A DNA stretch of 5,071 bases from positions 1-5,071 of the forward strand of contig JARFQZ010000071.1 in assembly GCA_029287515.1 (NCBI GenBank). The letters are read 5' to 3'. Under the pieces are notes generated by a model. That model was not told where the DNA came from. It searched no databases and saw only the letters and a program-made list of their open reading frames with translations. Of this stretch, positions 1-5,071 are shown in pieces. Both the position numbers and the translations under genes were made by a program. How positions within the stretch are numbered: the stretch's first letter is position 1; every line of letters starts with the position of its first letter. This stretch comes from Lysobacterales bacterium. Its GTDB lineage: Bacteria > Pseudomonadota > Gammaproteobacteria > Xanthomonadales > SZUA-36.

Positions 1-381
1 GAGTCGGCTGAGGAACGACAGGAGGAGTTGGCCGAACTGGGCCTGCTGGTGGACCGGTCGGGTCCGGAAAGCGTTGTCGTGCGCGAGGTTCCGGCCCTGC
101 TCGCGAGTTCGGACCCAGCCCGGTTGCTCCGGGATGTGCTGTCCGACCTGGACGGCATGGGCAGTAGTGACCGCATAGAGACGGAAGCCAATGAAATCCT
201 GTCCACCATGGCCTGCCACGGCTCGGTGCGCGCCAACCGGATACTCACTTTGCCGGAAATGAACGCCTTGCTGCGCGACATGGAGCGCACGAAACGTTCC
301 GGCCACTGCAATCATGGCCGGCCGACCTGGATTCAGCTCGACATGGCCACGCTGGACCGCTTATTCCTGCGCGGGCGCTGA
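1..381 (+). CDS. mutL: DNA mismatch repair protein MutL, C-terminal fragment (5' end outside window)
   Basis: MutL links mismatch recognition by MutS to strand incision and repair. Only the last 126 codons are present: the reading frame is open from base 1 with no start, so the N-terminal ATPase domain and the linker lie upstream. The visible part is the end of the C-terminal dimerisation domain. It shows ACHGSVRAN (window residues 71-79), the downstream LTLPEMNALLRDME helix, CNHGRPTW (103-110) and the terminal LDRLFLRGR. These correspond to the ACR-like, C(P/N)HGRP and FxR motifs described for endonuclease-type MutL proteins, where they help build the metal site. The key DQHAxxExxxxE motif would lie upstream and cannot be checked here. 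The TGA stop shares its last base with the miaA ATG. An in-frame TTG at position 28 is not a real start, because similarity and the open frame continue upstream of it. Confidence 0.95.
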   Translation, partial: ESAEERQEELAELGLLVDRSGPESVVVREVPALLASSDPARLLRDVLSDLDGMGSSDRIETEANEILSTMACHGSVRANRILTLPEMNALLRDMERTKRSGHCNHGRPTWIQLDMATLDRLFLRGR

Positions 382-1343
382 TGCCGGGCCAGGCTTCAAA
401 ACCGCCCGCCATTTTCCTGATGGGGCCCACGGCATCCGGAAAAACATCGCTGGCGATCGAAATGCGCCGGCGTTTTCCGGTCGATATCATCAGCGTGGAT
501 TCCGCCCTGGTCTACCGGGGGATGGACATCGGCACGGCGAAGCCGGACGCCGGGACCCTGCAGCAGGCGCCACACGCGCTGATCGACATACGGGACCCCA
601 CCGAATCCTATTCCGCTGCCGAGTTCCGCCACGACGCGCTGGACGAGATGTCCAGAATCACCGCGCGGGGCAGGGTGCCCTTATTGGTGGGTGGCACCAT
701 GCTCTATTTCAAAGCGCTGGCCAGGGGCCTGGCCCGGCTGCCTTCCGCCAGCCCCGGGCTGCGCCGGGTTATCGAGGATAGGGCAAGCGAGCAGGGCTGG
801 GCTGCGCTGCATCGCGAACTGGCTGAAAAAGATCCCGAAATCGCGGAACGGATTCACCCGAATGATCCACAGCGTATTTCCCGTGCCCTGGAAGTGATCG
901 AGCTGACAGGCCGGAAAATGAGCGAACTCCAGGGGCAGCAGGCTGAACAGGAACTGGACTACCGGGTGCTGAGGATCGTTGCCTGCCCCGAGCCCCGAAA
1001 AGTCTTGCACCAGCGCATCGAATTGCGGTTCGGACAAATGCTGGAGGAAGGCTTCATGGACGAGATGAAAGCCCTGCGGGCGCGGGGCGATCTGAGTCCG
1101 GAAATGCCTTCGATGAGATGCGTGGGATACCGGCAGGCCTGGGGCTACCTGGAGGGGGAATCCGATTTTGAAGAAATGCGCCAGAAAGCCCTGGCGGCAA
1201 CGCGTCAGCTGGCCAAGAGACAACTGACCTGGTTGAGGCAGGAAACCACTGCACTGTGGTATGATCCAACTATCGGAAATAAGAAGGAATCCGTGTTCAG
1301 GGAAGTGTCAAAATTCCTTGAAAAATCATCTAAACGCACTTAG
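381..1343 (+). CDS. miaA: tRNA dimethylallyltransferase (tRNA A37 isopentenyltransferase)
   Basis: MiaA transfers a dimethylallyl group from DMAPP to N6 of A37 in tRNAs that read codons beginning with U. This is the first step toward ms2i6A, which stabilises codon pairing and frame. The 320-residue product is close to the usual family length (E. coli about 316). In order it shows the P-loop GPTASGKT (15-22), SVDSALVYRGMDIGTAKP (38-55) with the catalytic-type Asp40, LVGGTMLYFKAL (102-113), IHPNDPQRISRALEV (158-172), MRCVGYRQAWGYL (245-257) and TRQLAKRQLTWLR (274-286). The ATG at 381 is chosen because the residues before the P-loop match the short family N-terminus and because it overlaps the mutL stop as TGATG. 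No Shine-Dalgarno sequence is visible before it, so translation is probably coupled to mutL. The 3' end appears to house promoter elements for hfq. Confidence 0.97.
   Translation: MPGQASKPPAIFLMGPTASGKTSLAIEMRRRFPVDIISVDSALVYRGMDIGTAKPDAGTLQQAPHALIDIRDPTESYSAAEFRHDALDEMSRITARGRVPLLVGGTMLYFKALARGLARLPSASPGLRRVIEDRASEQGWAALHRELAEKDPEIAERIHPNDPQRISRALEVIELTGRKMSELQGQQAEQELDYRVLRIVACPEPRKVLHQRIELRFGQMLEEGFMDEMKALRARGDLSPEMPSMRCVGYRQAWGYLEGESDFEEMRQKALAATRQLAKRQLTWLRQETTALWYDPTIGNKKESVFREVSKFLEKSSKRT
1257..1265 (+). promoter_or_regulatory. Candidate extended -10 promoter element inside the miaA 3' end
   Basis: TGGTATGAT fits the extended -10 form TGnTATAAT with one mismatch in the hexamer (TATGAT at 1260-1265). 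The nearest -35-like hexamer, TTGAGG at 1233-1238, is 21 bases away, which is too far; extended -10 promoters depend less on a -35. E. coli is known to have hfq promoters within miaA, which makes the position plausible. The bases also encode conserved-looking miaA codons, so chance is a real alternative. Confidence 0.3.
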
Positions 1344-1346
1344 ATA
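1317..1346 (+). promoter_or_regulatory. Candidate promoter for hfq at the miaA stop codon
   Basis: CTTGAAA at 1317-1323 contains TTGAAA (5 of 6 to the sigma70 -35). A 17-base spacer leads to TAGATA at 1341-1346, a weak -10 with 3 of 6 matches in an AT-rich patch. CTTGAAA is also a perfect match to the sigma32 -35 element, and E. coli hfq has a heat-shock promoter upstream, but no CCCCAT-type sigma32 -10 follows at the right distance. The site lies 64 or more bases before the hfq start, which suits an hfq-specific transcript. Confidence 0.35.
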
Positions 1347-1389
1347 AACGAAGTCCCGTTATTCTTGGCTGGAAAAAGCGGGCGAAACA

Positions 1390-1402
1390 AAGAATAAAGG
1401 AG
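1390..1402 (+). promoter_or_regulatory. hfq ribosome binding site with overlapping Hfq-binding-type A-rich motif
   Basis: The Shine-Dalgarno sequence AAAGGAG (1396-1402) sits 7 bases before the hfq ATG and is the strongest in the window. Directly overlapping it, AAGAATAA (1390-1397) is a perfect AAnAAnAA motif, and AAG-AAT-AAA (1390-1398) reads as three consecutive A-R-N triplets of the kind bound by the distal face of Hfq. The ribosome site is clear; the regulatory reading is inference. Confidence 0.6.
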
Positions 1403-1409
1403 AGCGGAC

Positions 1410-1640
1410 ATGTCAAAAGGTCAGTCTTTACAAGAACCATTCCTGAACGCACTGCGCCGGGAGCGCGTGCCGGTGTCCATATATCTTGTCAACGGGATCA
1501 AGCTGCAGGGTCAGATTGAATCCTTCGACCAGTTCGTCGTGCTGCTGAAAAATTCGGTCAGCCAGATGATCTACAAACACGCGATATCCACCGTGGTTCC
1601 CGCACGGAATGTGCGCGTGTTTGATGAGGAAGATGGCTAA
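1410..1640 (+). CDS. hfq: RNA chaperone Hfq, short form (76 aa)
   Basis: Hfq is a ring-shaped homohexamer that pairs small RNAs with target mRNAs and affects RNA stability and translation. The sequence is nearly identical to the E. coli core and keeps its numbering: Gln8, Asp40, Gln41, Phe42 and the YKHAIST Sm2 motif (55-61) for the proximal face, the rim patch RRER (16-19), and Tyr25 and Ile30 for the distal A-rich RNA site. Residue 9 is Glu where E. coli has Asp. The core ends near Val70 and only FDEEDG follows. The protein therefore lacks the long disordered tail of E. coli Hfq (102 aa) but keeps an acidic end. The start is supported by a strong Shine-Dalgarno sequence and by the family N-terminus SKGQSLQ. 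hflX follows after 20 bases with no terminator between. Confidence 0.98.
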   Translation: MSKGQSLQEPFLNALRRERVPVSIYLVNGIKLQGQIESFDQFVVLLKNSVSQMIYKHAISTVVPARNVRVFDEEDG

Positions 1641-1649
1641 GAGATTCCC

Positions 1650-1653
1650 GAGG
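1650..1653 (+). promoter_or_regulatory. Weak ribosome binding site for hflX, deciding a TTG start
   Basis: GAGG lies 7 bases before TTG at 1661. No ATG or GTG in the frame gives a better fit: the residues encoded from this TTG (MFDRAERGDRAV) align with the E. coli HflX N-terminus, which begins MFDR. The weak site together with TTG suggests low or hfq-coupled translation. Confidence 0.55.
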
Positions 1654-1660
1654 CGCAATC

Positions 1661-2980
1661 TTGTTTGATCGTGCCGAGCGCGGCGACCGCGCTGTTATCC
1701 TCCATCCCGAATTCAGGTTGACAGGCCCAGACGCCCTGGACGAGTTCCAGGAACTTGCCCGTTCCGCCGGCGCGGAAATTACCGGAATCGTTACAGCCCC
1801 CCGTGATCGCCCCGATGCCCGCTTCTTCGTCGGCAGCGGCAAAATTGAAGAATTGGCAGAACTCGTCGAAGAAACCGGTGCGGACCTGGTCCTCGTCAGC
1901 CAGTCACTGAGCGCAGTTCAGGAACGTAACATCGAAAAAGCCTGCAGTTGCCGGGTTCTCGACCGGGCCACATTGATCCTGGATATCTTTGCGCAGCGCG
2001 CGCAGTCCTACGAAGGTAAATTGCAGGTTGAGCTCGCCCAGTTGCGGCACCTGTCCACGCGCCTGGTGCGCGGCTGGACTCACCTGGAGCGGCAGAAGGG
2101 CGGTATTGGCCTGAGAGGCCCGGGTGAAACCCAGCTGGAAACGGACCGCCGCCTGATCGGTGTCCGGATTCGCCAGTTGAAGACCCGGCTGGACAAAGTG
2201 GCGAGGCAAAGGGACCAGAGCCGGCGCCAGCGCCAGCGCTCCCGTGCACCGCTGGTTGCGCTGGTCGGCTACACGAATGCAGGAAAGTCCACTCTGTTCA
2301 ACAAGCTCACCGGCGCCAGCGTGGGCGAGGAAGACATGCTGTTCGCCACGCTGGACCCCACGGTGCGGCGCATGGAAGGCATGCACTGCGGCGAGGTCTT
2401 GCTGGCGGACACGGTCGGCTTCGTCAGCGACCTTCCGCATGAGCTGATCGCAGCTTTTCGCGCAACCCTGCAGGAGGCCCGCGGGGCTGACCTGCTGCTG
2501 CATGTGTCGGATGTATCCGACCCCTACCGCATGGAACGCCAACAGGATGTCGAGGACGTGCTGGAATCCATCGGGGCGGACCAGATTCCGGTAATCAGGG
2601 TATACAATAAAATTGACCGTAATGGCCAGGAAGTCAGCCGGAACGAAGATGAGAACGGCATGCCGGTGAGCGTCAGCATTTCAGCCCGGACAGGCGAGGG
2701 CATCGAGCAGCTGCGCGAATCGATCAGCGACCGGTTGTCCAGTGAACGGATCAACCGCTGGATAGAGTTGCGCGGAAAAGACGGCAAGCTGCGCGCGCAA
2801 CTATTCGAATTGGGTGTGGTCAGTGAAGAGCGGATAGCCGAAAATGGTTCATGGATGCTGCATGTCGACGTACCCAAGGAAACCGCGGAGCGGCTGGCGC
2901 GTCTGCCCGGGTCCGAAGGGGACGTGGCGCGTGAACAACTGCTCGGAAGCGAACCCGGCCACTTGAAAGCGACTGCTTGA
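1661..2980 (+). CDS. hflX: Ribosome-associated GTPase HflX
   Basis: HflX is an Obg/HflX-family GTPase that binds the 50S subunit and splits stalled or heat-damaged 70S ribosomes. The product has 439 residues, close to E. coli's 426. The N-terminal HflX domain (about 1-195) contains YFVG-type FFVGSGK (55-61), the LDIFAQRA stretch (107-114), KLQVELAQLRHLSTRLVRGW (120-139), GGIGLRGPGETQLETDRR (147-164) and a basic helix up to about 195. The GTPase domain follows: G1 GYTNAGKS (203-210), FATLDPT (228-234) with the G2 Thr, G3 DTVGF (250-254), G4 NKID (316-319) and G5 SAR (341-343). A C-terminal domain fills about 360-439. All nucleotide-binding motifs are intact, so the protein should be active. 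The TTG start is supported by alignment to the family N-terminus. The old link of HflX to FtsH/cII proteolysis rests on operon position and is not its established role. Confidence 0.96.
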   Translation: MFDRAERGDRAVILHPEFRLTGPDALDEFQELARSAGAEITGIVTAPRDRPDARFFVGSGKIEELAELVEETGADLVLVSQSLSAVQERNIEKACSCRVLDRATLILDIFAQRAQSYEGKLQVELAQLRHLSTRLVRGWTHLERQKGGIGLRGPGETQLETDRRLIGVRIRQLKTRLDKVARQRDQSRRQRQRSRAPLVALVGYTNAGKSTLFNKLTGASVGEEDMLFATLDPTVRRMEGMHCGEVLLADTVGFVSDLPHELIAAFRATLQEARGADLLLHVSDVSDPYRMERQQDVEDVLESIGADQIPVIRVYNKIDRNGQEVSRNEDENGMPVSVSISARTGEGIEQLRESISDRLSSERINRWIELRGKDGKLRAQLFELGVVSEERIAENGSWMLHVDVPKETAERLARLPGSEGDVAREQLLGSEPGHLKATA

Positions 2981-3026
2981 CCCCCAACTGACTGTTTGTA
3001 ATTGAATCTAAACTCAGGAGATAGAA
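2981..3026 (+). promoter_or_regulatory. hflX–hflK intergenic leader with hflK ribosome binding site
   Basis: This 46-base spacer is richer in A and T than the flanking genes. It ends with CAGGAG (3015-3020), a good Shine-Dalgarno sequence 6 bases before the hflK ATG. It holds no hairpin followed by a T run, so read-through from hflX is expected. TTGACC (2977-2982) and TGTAAT (2997-3002) resemble promoter hexamers but are only 14 bases apart, so I do not call a promoter. Confidence 0.6.
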
Positions 3027-4157
3027 ATGCCCTGGAAAGAGCCCGGTAAGGGTGACAAGGACCCCTGGAATTCCGGTGATCAGCAACCCCCGGATCTGGA
3101 CGAGGTGTTTCGTACCGTGAACAACCGTCTGAAATCCATTTTTGGCGGCAGTGGCGGCGGCAAGCGTAAATCGGAATCCAGTGGTGCCGGCGGAATTTTC
3201 GGCATCTTGCTGGTGGCGCTGGTTTTATGGGTGGGCTGGGATGCAGTCCACATCGTTGATGAAGCGGAGCTGGGCGTTGTGCTGCGGTTCGGCAAATACA
3301 ACCGCACGTTGTCTCCGGGTATCAACCTGACCCTGCCTCGTCCATTTGAAACAATGACCACGGTCAATGTCAGCAGCGTCCGGTCCCTGGAGGACCGGGG
3401 CCACATGCTGACCGAAGACGAAAACCTGGTGGAGTTCCTCTACAAGGTCCAATACCGCGTGCTCTCCGCCCAGGACTTCCTGTTCGAAGTCCGGGATCCC
3501 GAGCTCACGGTAAAGCAGGCGGCGGAAAGCGCACTGCGTGAGTCCGTCGGCACCAACCGCCTGGACGCCATTCTTGAAGGTACCCAGCGCGAGACCATCA
3601 GGATTGAAACCCAGCGTGTACTGCAGGAAACGCTGGACCGCTACCAGGCGGGCATCCAGATCAACGAATTCAACCTGGAGGACGTCAATGTTCCCGCCCA
3701 GGTCCGTGAAGCCTATTCGGACGTGATCCGCGCCCGCGAAGACCGGGAGCGTTTTATCGAGGAAGCACGCGTCCACGCCAACAGCGTGGTGCCCGAGGCC
3801 CGCGGCCAGGCCGCCCGTATCATCCAGGAAGCTGAGGGTTACAAGGCGGCCACTGTCGCGTTGGCGGAAGGTGAGGCCCAACGCTTTACATTACTGCTGG
3901 ATGAGTACCGCAAGGCGCCGGAGATCACACGCAAACGCCTCTATCTGCAAACCATGGAGAACGTATTTGCGCGCTCCCAGAAGGTGCTGATGGACGCAGG
4001 CAGCAGCGGTAACGTGCTCTACCTGCCGCTGGATCAGCTGGGTGGTGGCGGTTCGGGTGGCCGACCGCTGATGCCGCCGGTAGTGACGCCGGACAAGGGG
4101 CCGGTTGGGGAGAACTCAGCCACCAACCGAACCTCGCGCAGGGAGGGCAGACAATGA
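3027..4157 (+). CDS. hflK: FtsH protease modulator HflK (SPFH/band-7 membrane protein)
   Basis: HflK pairs with HflC in a large cage-like complex in the inner membrane that encloses the FtsH protease and limits its access to membrane substrates. The 376-residue product begins with the typical gamma-proteobacterial cytoplasmic segment: PWKEPGKGDKDPW (2-14), PPDLDEVFRTVNNRLKSIFGG (21-41) and a Gly/Ser/Lys-rich linker. One transmembrane helix follows at about 55-72 (GGIFGILLVALVLWVGW). The SPFH domain starts at about residue 74 (VHIVDEAELGVVLRFGKY) and leads into a long charged helical region at about 235-290, rich in Arg, Glu and Ala. The conserved terminal strand NVLYLPLDQL is at 329-338. A Gly/Pro-rich, probably disordered tail completes it; the protein is somewhat shorter than E. 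coli HflK (419). The start is fixed by CAGGAG and the family N-terminus. The stop overlaps the hflC start as ATGA, consistent with coupled, balanced synthesis. Confidence 0.96.
   Translation: MPWKEPGKGDKDPWNSGDQQPPDLDEVFRTVNNRLKSIFGGSGGGKRKSESSGAGGIFGILLVALVLWVGWDAVHIVDEAELGVVLRFGKYNRTLSPGINLTLPRPFETMTTVNVSSVRSLEDRGHMLTEDENLVEFLYKVQYRVLSAQDFLFEVRDPELTVKQAAESALRESVGTNRLDAILEGTQRETIRIETQRVLQETLDRYQAGIQINEFNLEDVNVPAQVREAYSDVIRAREDRERFIEEARVHANSVVPEARGQAARIIQEAEGYKAATVALAEGEAQRFTLLLDEYRKAPEITRKRLYLQTMENVFARSQKVLMDAGSSGNVLYLPLDQLGGGGSGGRPLMPPVVTPDKGPVGENSATNRTSRREGRQ
4141..4146 (+). promoter_or_regulatory. hflC ribosome binding site within the hflK 3' end
   Basis: GGGAGG lies 7 bases before the hflC ATG, inside the last codons of hflK. 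With the ATGA overlap (4154-4157) it supports re-initiation on the hflC start as well as independent loading. Confidence 0.6.
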
Positions 4158-5017
4158 GCCGGACCATCTTATTAATTCTCGTCGCGGTGCTTGGCTTCGT
4201 GGGCGTTTCCAGTTTGTTTATCGTCACTGAGACCGAGTATGCCATCAAGTTCCAGCTTGGCCGGATCGTGAAAAGTGATTACGGACCGGGAATCCACTTC
4301 AAGGCGCCGTTCATCAATAACGTGCGCAAATTCGACAACCGACTGCTGACGCTGGACACCAATCCTGAGCAAATGCTCACTTCGGAACAGAAGTTCGTCG
4401 CCGTCGATTCGTTCGTCAAGTGGCGGATTGTCGATGTGGTGCGTTTTTACACGTCTACCCAGGGCAATGAGCGGGTAGCGCTGAATCGCCTGGACAGTAT
4501 CGTCAAGGACCGTATCCGCAATGAGATCGCTCGTCGAAAGCTGGTGGAAGTCATTTCAGAGCAACGCGTAAGCACCATGCAGGACATCGCAGTAACAGCT
4601 AACGAAGCTGCCGCGGAATTTGGTATCCAGATCGATGATGTGCGAATCAAGGCCATTGAACTGCCGGACGATGTTCGTGAGTCGGTGTTCCGGCGCATGG
4701 CGGCAGACCGGCAGAAAGAAGCCAACCTGTTGCGTTTCGAAGGTCGCGAGGCGGCTGAGCGCATCCGCGCCGACGCCGACCGTGAGGCCCAGGTCATCCT
4801 GGCCGAGGCGGAGCGCGACGGCCAGACACTCCGTGGTGAGGGCGATGCCAGGTCGACTGAGAGATACGCCAATGCCTTCGGCGAGGACGAGGCGTTCTAC
4901 GCCTTTACCCGCAGCCTGCAGGCCAATGGCAACTCCGGCGGCAACAGCCCGGACGGGAGGGGGCTGAACCCGACGTCCCGCAGTTGCGATGAAGGCGCCG
5001 GTGATACAGAACACTGA
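4154..5017 (+). CDS. hflC: FtsH protease modulator HflC; C-terminus atypical, possibly frameshifted
   Basis: HflC is the partner of HflK in the FtsH-enclosing complex of the inner membrane. The frame gives 287 residues. An uncleaved N-terminal membrane helix occupies about 4-24 (TILLILVAVLGFVGVSSLFIV). It is followed by the SPFH domain (TETEYAIKFQLGRI at 25-38, GPGIHFKAPF at 44-53, VDSFVKWRI at 84-92) and a charged helical segment (about 180-235). The insertion of roughly 40 residues in the E. coli protein (334 aa) is absent, as in many homologues. Family similarity is clear through FYAFTRSLQA (248-257). After that the expected terminus, in E. coli VMVMSPDSDFFRYMKTP, is replaced by a poorly matching GRGLNPTSRSCDEGAG (268-283). 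MKAP appears at 4989 in the +1 frame, where the family has MKTP. The true end of the gene is therefore uncertain: sequence error, real frameshift or local divergence are all possible. The start is certain. Confidence 0.9.
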   Translation: MSRTILLILVAVLGFVGVSSLFIVTETEYAIKFQLGRIVKSDYGPGIHFKAPFINNVRKFDNRLLTLDTNPEQMLTSEQKFVAVDSFVKWRIVDVVRFYTSTQGNERVALNRLDSIVKDRIRNEIARRKLVEVISEQRVSTMQDIAVTANEAAAEFGIQIDDVRIKAIELPDDVRESVFRRMAADRQKEANLLRFEGREAAERIRADADREAQVILAEAERDGQTLRGEGDARSTERYANAFGEDEAFYAFTRSLQANGNSGGNSPDGRGLNPTSRSCDEGAGDTEH

Positions 5018-5071
5018 CCACGCAGACCTGCACAAGGGCACAGATCCGACACCAGGACGGCGGAAGCGCTC
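4968..5071 (+). other. Open +1 frame at window end, possible displaced continuation of HflC
   Basis: Relative to hflC, the +1 frame is open from 4968 (just after a TGA at 4965-4967) to the end of the window. From the ATG at 4989 it reads MKAPVIQNTDHADLHK and continues with a Pro/Arg-rich stretch. MKAP resembles the MKTP near the E. coli HflC terminus and sits about where that motif should occur. No Shine-Dalgarno sequence precedes this ATG, so an independent gene is unlikely. In other genomes a DUF2065 small membrane protein gene often follows hflC, but no hydrophobic start of that kind is visible here. A 34-codon open frame in GC-rich DNA can also arise by chance. Confidence 0.3.

Noticed and set aside
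681..1223. Long reverse-strand open frame (180 codons) within miaA
   Set aside because: It lies opposite a well-conserved gene in GC-rich DNA, where stop codons are rare in this antisense frame; no domain or ribosome binding site supports it.
1317..1340. Sigma32 heat-shock promoter before hfq from CTTGAAA
   Set aside because: The -35 match is complete, but no CCCCAT-like -10 occurs 13-17 bases downstream, so sigma32 use cannot be claimed.
1355..1382. Possible terminator hairpin between miaA and hfq (CCCG paired with CGGG)
   Set aside because: The stem is only four pairs plus a wobble with a long loop, and no T run follows it.
2963..3005. Promoter before hflK from TTGAAA or TTGACC with TGTAAT
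   Set aside because: Spacers are 28 and 14 bases, both outside the workable range, and TGTAAT lacks the important second-position A.
3225..3881. Long reverse-strand open frame (218 codons) within hflK
   Set aside because: It is a shadow of hflK codon usage; the product shows no recognisable family motif and conflicts with an intact conserved gene.
4989..5071. New gene starting at ATG 4989 and running off the window
   Set aside because: No Shine-Dalgarno sequence, overlap with hflC, and no match to the DUF2065, hisZ or purA starts usually found downstream; better read as displaced hflC sequence or chance.

Overview
The window is a GC-rich, gene-dense stretch of a bacterial chromosome. It carries, all on the + strand, the conserved gammaproteobacterial order mutL–miaA–hfq–hflX–hflK–hflC, the same order as the E. 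coli hfq/hfl superoperon. The protein sequences are close to gammaproteobacterial families: the Hfq core is nearly the E. coli sequence, and HflX and MiaA keep their family motifs almost unbroken. The MutL tail is of the kind expected in lineages that use an endonuclease-type MutL rather than MutL plus MutH. This suggests a non-enteric gammaproteobacterium (Pseudomonas-, Xanthomonas- or Chromatiales-like); I cannot name a genus.

Layout: 1–381 is the 3' end of mutL, cut by the window edge. miaA (381–1343) starts inside the mutL stop codon. A 66-base gap (1344–1409) holds the hfq leader, and promoter-like elements lie in the last part of miaA. hfq (1410–1640) is followed after 20 bases by hflX (1661–2980, TTG start), then a 46-base gap, hflK (3027–4157), and hflC (4154–5017), which overlaps hflK by ATGA. 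No gene-free stretch exceeds 300 bases. The last 54 bases (5018–5071) hold no gene I can identify. I see no tRNA, rRNA, CRISPR array, insertion sequence, prophage or convincing terminator.

Functionally, the cluster joins DNA mismatch repair (MutL), tRNA A37 prenylation (MiaA), RNA-chaperone regulation (Hfq), rescue of stalled or damaged ribosomes (HflX), and control of membrane proteolysis by the HflK–HflC complex around FtsH. The tight spacing, overlaps and absence of terminators point to co-transcription, with probable extra transcription starts before hfq.

This is mostly an ordinary housekeeping region, and I did not find a new system. The points worth a second look are: an HflC C-terminus that loses family similarity and seems to continue in another reading frame near the window end; a perfect AAnAAnAA Hfq/Crc-type motif overlapping the hfq ribosome binding site; a very short Hfq whose acidic tail follows the core directly; and endonuclease-type motifs in the MutL tail.
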